DNA from: Ahaetulla prasina
Lineage: Eukaryota > Chordata > Lepidosauria > Squamata > Colubridae
Direction of reading: 5' to 3'
NCBI RefSeq assembly: GCF_028640845.1
Contig: NC_080543.1
Location: 2,728,959 to 2,792,958 of the forward strand
Length of the DNA stretch: 64,000 nt
Position 1 is the first letter of the stretch; each line of letters starts with the position of its first letter. Shown in pieces: positions 1-9,000 of the stretch. The notes beneath the pieces were generated by a model. The model was not told where the DNA came from, did not search any database, and saw only the letters and a list, made by a program, of their open reading frames with translations. A program made the position numbers and the translations under genes.

Positions 1-1525
1 GAGGGAGAGGAGGAAGAGGACAAAAAGTACTGTGGGGTCCTTGGTGCTCTCTTGAGCTGGGTGGGTTTCTTGCAGACGCCCATTACCCGACTAGGGAACG
101 TCATCAGGGCTAGAAGGGAGTGGGGTTGGAGGAGGAGGAGGAGGAGAGGAGAGGAGAGGAAGAGAGAAGGAGGCACAGGGAAGAGGACGAAGGGAGGAGT
201 AGGAGGAAGGAAGGAAGGAAGGAAGGAAGGAAGGAAGGGAGGAGGAGGAGGAGGAGGAGGAGGAGAAGGAGAAGAGGAAGAGAAGGAGGCACAGGAAGAG
301 GACAAAGGGAGGAGTAGGAGGAAGGAAGGAAGGAAGGAGGAGGAGGAGGAGGAGAGACGGAGGAGAGGGAGAGAGGAGGAGGAGCAGAGGAAAAGGACAA
401 AAGGAGAGGAAGAGAGAGGGAGGGAGGGAGAGGAGGAGGAGAAAAATTACTATGAGGTCCTTGGTGCTCTCTGAGCTTGGTGGGTTTCTTGCAGACGTTT
501 CATTACCCGACTAGGGAACGTCATCAGGGCTAGAAGGGAGTGGGGTTGGAGGAGGAGGAGAGGAGGAGAAGAGGGAGAGGAAGAGAGAAGGAGGCACAGG
601 GAAGAGGACGAAAGGGGAGGAGTAGGAGGAAGGAAGGAAGGAAGGAAGGAAGGAAGGAAGGGAGGGAGGGAGGGAGGGAGAGGGAGGAGGAGGAGAAGGA
701 GAAGAGGAAGAGAAGGAGGCACAGGGAAGAGGACGAAAGGGGAGGAGTAGGAGGAAGGAAGGAAGGAAGGAAGGAAGGAAGGGAGAGAGGAGGAGGAGGA
801 GAGACGGAGGAGAGGAGAGAGGAGGAGGAGCAGAGGAAAAGGACAAAAGGAGAGGAAGAGAGGGAGGAGGAGAGGAGGAGGAGAAAAATTACTATGAGGT
901 CCTTGGTGCTCTCTTGAGCTGGGTGGGTTTCTTGCAGACGTTTCATTACCCGACTAGGGAACGTCATCAGGGCTAGAAGGGAGGTTGGAGGAGGAGGAGG
1001 AGGAGAGAGGAGGAGAGAGGAGAGAAGGAGGCACAGGAAGGGGACGAAAGGGGAGGAGTAGGAGGGAGGAAGGAAGGAAGGAAGGAAGGAAGGGAGGGAG
1101 AGAGAGGAGGAGGAGGAGGAGGAGGAGAAGGAGAAGAGGAAGAGAAGGAGGCACAGGGAAGAGGACGAAAGGGGAGGAGTAGGAGGAAGGAAGGAAGGAA
1201 GGAAGGAAGGGAGAGAGGAGGAGGAGGAGGAGAGACGGAGGAGAGGGAGAGAGGAGGAGGAGCAGAGGAAAAGGACAAAAGGAGAGGAAGAGAGAGGGAG
1301 GGAGGGAGAGGAGGAGGAGAAAAATTACTATGAGGTCCTTGGTGCTCTCTGAGCTTGGTGGGTTTCTTGCAGACGTTTCATTACCCGACTAGGGAACGTC
1401 ATCAGTGCTAGAAGAGAGGAGGAGGAGGAGGACTGTGGGGTCCTTGGTGCTCTCTGAGCTTGGTGGATTTCCTGCAAACATTTCATGACCCAACTGGGTA
1501 ACATCATCAGTGCTAGAAGTGGATA
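1..1525 (-). repeat. Purine-rich tandem array with hammerhead-like units (PPME1 intron 1)
   Basis: About 3.5 units of roughly 420-440 bp. Each unit has long GGA and GGAA runs plus a conserved non-purine block (near 45-115, 465-535, 905-978, 1343-1415, and a diverged one at 1440-1520). The block is the family-A repeat seen again at 16.6 kb, 28 kb, 37 kb and 46 kb. Read on the minus strand it contains CTGATGA, GAAA and CGTC in hammerhead order; the first unit has lost the GAAA motif. All long ORFs here are low-complexity Arg/Glu/Gly or Ser/Pro/Leu artefacts of the purine tracts. Confidence 0.85.
1364..1413 (-). ncRNA. Candidate hammerhead ribozyme in tandem unit
   Basis: On the minus strand the order is UUCUAGCA (stem I), CUGAUGA, a 19-nt stem II region containing CCC/GGG, GAAA, C, GUC, then UGCAAGAA (stem I return). 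The stem I arms pair over 7 of 8 positions with one A-A mismatch. Stem III would be the 4-nt palindrome ACGU, which only closes when two copies pair. This is a structural reading by eye; activity is not shown. Confidence 0.45.
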
Positions 1526-2049
1526 GGGTTTGTGGAGAGGAGGAGGAGGAGGAGGAGGACTTGGTGCTCTCTAAGGTTGATGGTTCATGTGATCACATTT
1601 GTAACCTTTGCAGTGGATCCCGACAGCCAAAGTCAAAGGGGAGAAGCCCGATTCACTCCACAACTGCAGGATTCCCATGTTTATGCATTTCCCAACAGGT
1701 GCCCCCAACCCAACCCACCCAACCCCCGCCCACAGCATCCATCCTCCAGGCCTTACTCCCCACAGGCTGGAGGTGGGGTGGGGAGTCCACGGGTGGGGTG
1801 GGGAGCTCTATCCATGGTGCTGGTTCTCCTAGAGATCTTTTCCCCTTACAAACACACACCTGCCCTTGTCAAAGGGAGCATGTCTGGGGTCTTAGAGCAG
1901 CCCCCCCCCTCATGACTAGCTGGAGATGATGGGAGAGGGATGCCAACAGGGTAGGAGGAGGATGGGGGTTGGGGGTGGGAAAGCAAAGAGGGTGGGATCT
2001 TTCAAGGGGGAGGGGGGCAATTAGGAGGGATCAGGCACCCACAGGGGGA
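1526..2049. other. Non-repetitive intron sequence, PPME1 intron 1
   Basis: Pyrimidine- and G-rich sequence with no exon signature, no recognised repeat and no ORF with protein-like composition. It separates the purine array from the minisatellite. I see nothing functional in it. Confidence 0.5.
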
Positions 2050-4290
2050 AAAATGGGCTGTGGTTCAGCTGGGGGTGGGAGACCCTCCCCATGATCCAGC
2101 TGGGGGGAAACTTCCTATGATCCAGCTGGAGGGGGAGACCCTATGATCCAAGGGGGAGGGGGGAAGAACCTCCCAGCTGGGGGAGAGAGACCCTCCCCAT
2201 GATCCAGCTGGAGTGGGAGACCCTCCCCATGATTCAAGGGGGGGGAGACCCTCCCCATGATTCAGCTGGAGTGGGAGACCCTCCCCATGATTCAAGGGGG
2301 GGAGACCCTCCCCATGATTCAGCTGGAGTGGGAGACCCTCCCCATGATTCAAGGTGGGGGGAGACCCTCCCCATGATTCAGCTGGAGTGGGAGACCCTCC
2401 CCATGATTCAAGGGGGGGAGACCCTCCCCATGATCCAGCTGGGAGGAGACCCCATGATTCAAGGGGGGGAGACCCTCCCCATGATTCAGCTGGAGTGGGA
2501 GACCCTCCCCATGATTCAAGTGGAGGGGAGACCCTCCCGATGATCCAGCAGGGGGCGGGGAGAAACCCCATGATTCAAGGGGAAGACCTCCCATGATCCA
2601 GCTAGAGGGGGAGACCCCATGATTCAAGGGGGGGAGACCCTCCCCATGATCCGGGGGGGGGAGAGACCTCATGATTCAAGGGGGGGAGACCCTCCCCATG
2701 ATTCAGCTGGAGTGGGAGACCCTCCCCATGATTCAAGGGGGGAAACCCTCCCCATGATCCAGCTGGGAGGAGACCCTCCCCATGATCCAGCTAGAGGGGG
2801 AGACCCTCCCCATGATTCAAGGGGAGACCTCCCATGATCCGGGGGAGACCTCATGATTCAAGGGGAGACCTCCCATGATTCAGCTGGAGTGGGAGACCTC
2901 CCATGATTCAAGGGGAGACCTCCCATGATCCAGCTGGGAGGAGACCCTCCCCATGATCCAGCTAGAGGGGGAGACCCTCCCCATGATTCAAGGGGGGGAG
3001 ACCCTCCCCATGATCCGGGGGGGGAGAGACCTCATGATTCAAGGGGGGGAAGACCCTCCCCATGATTCAGCTGGAGTGGGAGACCTCCCATGATCCAGCT
3101 AGAGGGGAGACCTCCCATGATCCAGCTGGGAGGAGACCTCCCATGATCCAGCTGGGAGGAGACCTCCCATGATTCAAGGGGAGACCTCCCATGATCCGGG
3201 GGAGACCTCCCATGATCCAGCTGGAGTGGGAGACCCTCCCGATGATCCAGCGGGGCGGGAGAAACCCCATGATTCAAGGGGAGGGGAAGAACCTCCCAGC
3301 TGGGGAAACTTCCCATGATCCAGCTGGGGAAACTTCCCATGATCCAGCTGGAGTGGGAGACCTCCCATGATCCAGCTGGAGGGGAGACCTCCCATGATTC
3401 AAGGGGAGACCCTCCCATGATTCAAGGGGAGACCCCATGATTCAAGGGGAGACCTCCCATGATCCAGCTAGAGGGGAGACCTCCCATGATCCAGCTGGGA
3501 GGAGACCTCCCATGATCCAGCTGGGAGGAGACCCTCCCATGATTCAAGGGGAGACCTCCCATGATCCGGGGGAGACCTCCCATGATCCAGCTGGAGGGGA
3601 GACCTCCCATGATCCGGGGGAGACCTCCCATGATCCAGCTGGAGGGGAGACCTCCCATGATCCAGCTGGGGAAACTTCCCATGATCCAGCTGGGGAAACT
3701 TCCCATGATCCAGCTAGAGGGGAGACCCTCCCGATGATCCAGCGGGGCGGGAGAAACCCCATGATTCAGCTGGAGTGGGAGACCCTCCCGATGATCCAGC
3801 GGGGCGGGAGAAACCCCATGATTCAAGGGGAGACCTCCCATGATTCAAGGGGAGACCTCCCATGATTCAAGGGGAGACCTCCCATGATTCAAGGGGAGAC
3901 CCTCCCATGATTCAAGGGGAGGGGAAGAACCTCCCAGCTGGGGAAACTTCCCATGATCCAGCTGGAGTGGGAGACCTCCCATGATCCAGCTGGGAGGAGA
4001 CCCCATGATTCAAGGGGAGACCTCCCATGATTCAAGGGGAGACCCTCCCATGATTCAAGGGGAGGGGAAGAACCTCCCAGCTGGGGAGAGACCTCATGAT
4101 TCAAGGGGGGGAGACCCTCCCCATGATTCAGCTGGAGTGGGAGACCTCCCATGATTCAAGGTGGGGAGACCTCCCATGATTCAAGGGGAGACCTCATGAT
4201 TCAAGGGGAGACCCCATGATTCAAGGGGGGGGAAAGACCCTCCCCATCATCCAAGGAAGATCCTATTGATGCAGCTGGGGAGGAGACCCT
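2050..4290. repeat. G-rich minisatellite, about 2.2 kb
   Basis: Dozens of short units alternate between CCCATGATTCAAGGGG and CCCATGATCCAGCTGG types joined by GAGACC(CT)CC, giving unit lengths of about 20-50 bp. Two subarrays are visible: up to about 3060, units with GAGACCCTCCCC and longer G runs predominate; beyond it, the shorter GAGACCTCCC type does. Runs of six to nine G recur. The ORFs across it are translations of the repeat and are not genes. It ends about 300 bp from PPME1 exon 1. Confidence 0.9.
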
Positions 4291-4299
4291 CCATAGATT

Positions 4300-4960
4300 C
4301 ATCTCCAATGAACGGGCGGCCGATCCACGGAATGAGCGAATGAATGAAATCCAGCGGCGATTTGGGGCAAAAGTGGGCAAACCTGGCAACGCCCTAGCCG
4401 GGCTGGCTGGGGATAATGGGAGTTGTAGTCCAGCATCCCCGGAGGGCACCGGGTTCATTCGCCTCCCCCCCCCCATCCCAAGACGACCCCCACCCCACCC
4501 CCACCGGGGCACGCCCCTCCTCCTGTCCCACCTGAGCGCCCATGACGTCACCGCCTGCCGCCTCCCCCACCGCCCGTGACGTCACCGCGGCCGTCCTTAC
4601 CCCATGCGCATCTTGGGCGGGGCCTGGCCGCTGCCTCCGGCGGGGCCCGGCGGGCGAGCGGGCAGGCGGCCGAGCTGCAGCTGCTTCTCCAGGGCGGACA
4701 TGGCGAGGGGCGAGGCGGGCAGGCCGGCGAGCAGCAGCGCAGCGGCCGAGGGGCGTGGAGGATGCGGCCCCCGCCTTCCCAGAAGAAGGAGCCGCCGGGC
4801 CGCCGCTCGCCGGAAAGGGAGGAGCTCCCGCCCCGAGGCACGACGGGAAAGGCAGTCCGCGTCGGGGCACCGCTCCGTGCCGGAAGTCGCCGGAAGGCAC
4901 CTTGGGAAACGGAGTATTAAAGCGGAGTCCGTTCCACAAAGGGAGGCCGGTCCGCTCAAG
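4300..4960. promoter_or_regulatory. CpG-rich promoter region of PPME1
   Basis: GC-rich, CpG-dense sequence covers PPME1 exon 1 and its upstream side. Two perfect CRE palindromes TGACGTCA lie at 4543-4550 and 4577-4584, just inside PPME1 intron 1, spaced 34 bp apart. A GGGAGTTGTAGTCC block near 4427-4440 resembles the ZNF143-type promoter motif. A transcription start cannot be placed from sequence alone. Confidence 0.6.
4601..4701 (-). CDS. PPME1: PPME1 first coding exon
   Basis: Protein phosphatase methylesterase 1 removes the C-terminal methyl ester from the PP2A catalytic subunit. The minus-strand ATG (4699-4701) opens MSALEKQLQLGRLPARPP and continues to KMRMG, which fits the known PPME1 amino terminus (MSALEK, LGRLP.RPP, KMRMG). 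The exon carries 33 codons plus two bases and ends at a GTAAGG donor (4600 downwards). The ATG sits in a GCC context. The catalytic alpha/beta-hydrolase part lies outside the window. It is transcribed away from C2CD3, whose start is 1.25 kb to the right. Confidence 0.9.
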
Positions 4961-5040
4961 AGAGGCGAGGGGGGGAGATAATCATAGAGATAATAATTAG
5001 AGTGATCGTTGATTCAGGATGAGAGACCCAAAGGTGCTTT

Positions 5041-5455
5041 TTTTTTTTTCTTTTCAAGAGGCAACTGGACTTTCTTGTGTTTTTTTTTTCTTTTGAAGAT
5101 GTTTCACTTCTCCTGCAAGGAGCTTCTTCAGCTCTGACTGCATGGTGGGGAATGGAAAGATTGATACTCCTTGCAGACAGCTGGTCATTTGCATCCTTTT
5201 AGAGCAGGGGTCTCCAACCTTGGTCCCTTTAAGACTTGTGGACTTCAACTCCCAGAGTTCCTCAGCCAGCTTTGCTGGCTGAGGAACTCTGGGAGTTGAA
5301 GTCCACAAGTCTTAAAGGGACCAAGGTTGGAGACCCCTGTTTTAGAGGGTCATTGAGGCCACCTAGAGGTTTACCTGTGTCCTCAGGGTCACCTGAGTGG
5401 TGCAAAAAGTAGAGCATCCACACCCATTTGCACCACTCAGGTGAGCCTGAGGAAC
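5041..5455 (-). mobile_element. Penelope-like 3' repeat (family B) split by hairpin MITE
   Basis: Minus strand carries the family-B sequence (GCTGAAGAAGC, GAAAC, then AGGTGACCCTGAGGACAC), found elsewhere joined to a GIY-YIG coding fragment. The MITE at 5205-5339 interrupts it, and its target duplication TTTTAGAG is part of this repeat. An inverted copy of the distal end begins near 5418. Confidence 0.65.
5205..5339. mobile_element. hAT-like hairpin MITE, 135 bp
   Basis: The element is nearly fully self-complementary, with termini CAGGGGTCTCC and GGAGACCCCTG and a centre built from GACTTCAACTCCCAGAG. It is flanked by an exact 8 bp duplication TTTTAGAG (5197-5204 and 5340-5347), the size typical of hAT transposons. 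It has no coding capacity. Confidence 0.85.
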
Positions 5456-5484
5456 CTCCATGTTGCCTCAACCAAGGACAGGAC

Positions 5485-5755
5485 AGTTGGAAAGGCACCT
5501 TGGAGGTCTTCTAGCCCAACCCCCTGCTTAGGCAGGAAACCCTCTACCATTTCAGACAAATGGCTATCCAATTTCATCTTAAAAACGTCCAGTATGGCAG
5601 CATTCACAACTTCTGGAGGCAACTGGTTAATTGTTCTTATTAAACACTTTCTAAAAGGGTTTGCCTGAAATGGTAGAAGGTCTCCTGCTGGAGCAGGGGG
5701 CTGGACTAGAAGACCTCCAGGGTCCCTTCCAGCTCCATTCTGATTCCGATGCTGC
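5485..5755. mobile_element. CR1 LINE 3' fragments, head to head
   Basis: 5485-5667 reads on the minus strand as the CR1 3' end (coding remnant LDSHLSEM, then TTGGACTAGAAGACCTCC). 5667-5755 is a plus-oriented piece of the same 3' end. Both are short and 5'-truncated. Confidence 0.7.
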
Positions 5756-5789
5756 TCCAAGTTGGAAAAACACTGGTCTTATCCTTGGC

Positions 5790-5954
5790 GGGTTTCGTAT
5801 CTCTACGTTCCCTCGCAAAGCCTTCTGGGGGCGGTAGTTGAAGCGGCGACCGCTCGAGGCAGCGGCCCTCCCGCCATTTTCCCAGCAGGCACCGCGCGCC
5901 CGCGGCGGCGGCGGCGGCCGTTGCTAGGCAGCGGCTCCGGGCCTGGCGGCGAGG
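5790..5954 (+). promoter_or_regulatory. C2CD3: C2CD3 promoter / 5' UTR, CpG island
   Basis: CpG-dense 165 bp directly upstream of the C2CD3 start, with a GCG run. It contains CCGCCATTTT at 5871-5880 (YY1-type) and GTTGCTAGGCAGC at 5920-5932, close to an RFX X-box, a motif typical of ciliary gene promoters. No TATA box is seen. Assignments are by motif only. Confidence 0.55.
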
Positions 5955-6015
5955 ATGAAGCCGAAGAAGAGTAAAGCCGGGCCGGGCCGGGCCGCGGCCG
6001 TCCGTCGTCGGAAGG
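5955..6015 (+). CDS. C2CD3: C2CD3 exon 1
   Basis: Residues 1-20, a basic leader (MKPKKSKAG then RRRK) as in the mammalian protein. The ATG has A at -3. The exon ends in phase 1 before GTGGGT. A second possible donor four bases downstream would break the frame into exon 2. Confidence 0.85.
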
Positions 6016-9000
6016 GTGGGTGAGGGAGGTGGAAGCCGGGTTGTATCGTTCCCTCTCCCGCCTTCCTACAGTCTTGGGGTCGGAGGGGCAGAAGGCCTTG
6101 GGAATAGTCTCATCTGGTTGTTGAGCGGATTTCAACTCCCAGATTCCAGCCAGCAAAGCTGGCTGGGGGATTCTGGGAGTTGAAGTCCGCCAGGCTTCAA
6201 GCGGCCAAGGTTGGAGACCCCTGGAATAGATGCTTTGGGTTTTTTTCTCTCTCTCACTCCTGCTGTTGCTGCAAGAGACGGATGGGGGACCACCAGGAGA
6301 TCCCATAGGGCAGGAGACTAGAGGAATTTCCTTTTGGGAAATGACTTTTTTTTTTTTAATGTACTATGAAGGAGACTCAATTGATGTCATGGGGGGGAAT
6401 GGCGGCAGGCTAGATCCCGTGAGAAGTTCCGGGGCTGGTTCCGAGTTCGAGTTCTGCCCTGGGGACAAAGCGAGCCCGGGGTGTGTGTGTGTGTGTGAAA
6501 CCCCCCCGCTGTCGATGGAAGGCATAAGGCTGCGTGGGAGGAGAGGCGCTTGCTTTGTCTCTCCTGCCGTTGGGGGCATAAATTCTTGGTTGAAGAGACG
6601 GATGGGGGACCACCAGGAGATCCCAGAGGGCAGGAGGCTAGAGGAAGGTGGTGGGAAAAACCCTTGCGGGAAATGCCGTTTTTTTTTTTGTTTTTAATGT
6701 ATTATTTATTTATTTATTTATTAATCGTATTTATATACCGCCCTATCTCCCAAAGGACTCAGGGCGGTTATGAAGGAGAATCAATTGATGTAATGGAGAA
6801 CGGCGGCAGGCTAGATAACCAGGAAGAAGTTCCAGGACTGGTTCTGAGTTCGAGTTCTGCCCTGGGGACAAAGTGAGCCTGTGGGGGGGGGGAGCCCCGC
6901 TGTTGATGAAGGCAGAAGACATAGGAGGAGAAACTCTGCCTTTTCTCTCCCACTGCTACAAATAGTTTCTCAGCTAAAGTGATGGATGGTGGGCCACCAG
7001 GAGATCCCAGAGGGCAGGAGAATGGGAGGGAGGCCTTAGCCTAGGAGGAAAGGGGTAGGAGACCCATTTCTTATTTTGTGGGTCCTTGTAAGTACCCCAA
7101 AGATACAAAATACATCTCAATGAATCAGATCCTTGGCTTATTTATTATTGAATCTTTAATAATTTATTGCGTAACCTTTTTGAATTTTAAGTATTTTGTA
7201 CTACAGGGACTCTTTGACTTATGACCACAATTGAGCCCCAGATTTCCTCTGCAAAGTGAGACATTTGTTAAGTGAGCTTTGCCCCATTTTACGACATCTC
7301 TTGCCACAGTTGTTAAGTGAATCACTGCAGTTGTTAAGTTGGTAACAGTTAAGTGAGTTTTGCCCCATTTTATGACCAGTCTTGCCATGGTTGTTAAGTG
7401 AATCACAGCAGTTGTTAAGTCAGTAACATGGTTGTGAAATGAACCTGGCTTCCCCCTTGACTTTGTCAGGAAGTTGGCAAAAGAGGATTGCATGACCCTG
7501 GGATACTGCGACCGTCATAAATATGAGTCAGTTACCAAGTGTCCAAATTTTGATCACATGACTGTGGGGATGCTGCAACAGTCGTAAATGTGAACAACAG
7601 TCATAAATCCTTTTTTTTCTGTGCCTCTGTGACTTTGAATGGTCACTAAGCAAAGAGTTAAAAGTTGTACCTTTATTGTTTTTTTTACTTTTTATTGTTC
7701 TGTAAACTGCCCAGAGTTGCTGTAACATTGAAATGGGTGGCATATGAATTTAAGAAATAATCCTAATCTAATTTCTTTTTCCCCCCAAGTTTTTTATTTT
7801 ATATTATTTATACATACCAATGCGTGAATAGTAGGATACCTGGGTATCATACATTTTGATGCAAATAGACAATATTATTACTCATAGTTATTACATTTCA
7901 TTTTCATTGTTTCTTATTGTTTAAACATAAGAACTAATAAATTTAAACTAATATTACCACCCTTCAATTTCTAAACCTCCCTCTTATTATTACATATATC
8001 TTATTATATTAATATATATATTATTATTCCCCTCTTATTTCTATCCCTATTTTAAACTTTTTTTCCATATCACACATTTCTTTTCTATCTTCCATCTTTT
8101 ACCTGCTTTGTTATTCATATTTCCCTTATTTACCTCTTCACATCTATTTATATTGAAATTTCACCCTTCGTTCTTTCATTGTTCAGTGTTTCAATGTACA
8201 ATTCTAATACCAATCACAATCCTTTAAACATATAAAGTAAATCTATTCATGATCTTTCCAATCATCCAGTCCGTGTGATTCTACTATTAATGCACATGCT
8301 TACATTATATTCTTTCATTATCTAATCACCCATTGTTTAATTTTATCATTTCACTGCTAATCATAATGTTTTTCTCCATGTTTAATAACACCATTGTTCA
8401 ATCTCTAGTTTTCCAGTTAATGCTTAATCCATATTCATAATTCCCATATTTCATTCTTCATTACATGCAAAATCTTCACTACATACAAAATCTTCACTAC
8501 GTACAAAATAATTATCCAGACTATATTTTGTTTTTGTTAAAATATGTTCATGCAGGATCTTTTTCTCTCTTTTTTCTGTCCATCATCTCTAATTTCTAAT
8601 CTAATCTGGTTTGGTTCTGCAACCCTACAAGACAGACACAGACTTCAGAGGATCATTAGAACTGCAGAAAAAACCATGGCTACCAACCTGTCTTCCATTG
8701 AGGACCTGTATACTGCACGAATCAAGAAGAGGGCTGTGAAAATATTTGCAGATCACTCGCATCCTGGACATAAACTCTTTCAACTCCTACCCTCAAAACG
8801 ATGCTATAGAGCACTGCACACCAGAACAACTACACACACAAGGACAGTTTTTCCCCAAACACCATCACTCTGCTAAACAAACAATTCCCTCAACACTGTC
8901 AAACTATTTACTAAATCTGCACTACTATTAATCTTTTCATCGTTCCTGTTAAGTTCTGGAAGTAACGAGGCTGGAGACCAGGGTAGTGACAACAGCTCTT

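Noticed and set aside
52..1278. Many ORFs of 60-145 codons in the purine array
   Set aside because: They translate GGA/GGAA repeats into Arg/Glu/Gly or Ser/Pro/Leu runs on both strands; composition artefact.
2065..4152. Repetitive ORFs (DPPHDS or SWGGSP type)
   Set aside because: Readings of the minisatellite, open in several frames at once because the unit lacks stops; no independent evidence of coding.
4394..5000. Long GC-rich ORFs on both strands around the CpG island
   Set aside because: Random open frames in GC-rich DNA; only the PPME1 exon 1 frame has family similarity and a splice donor.
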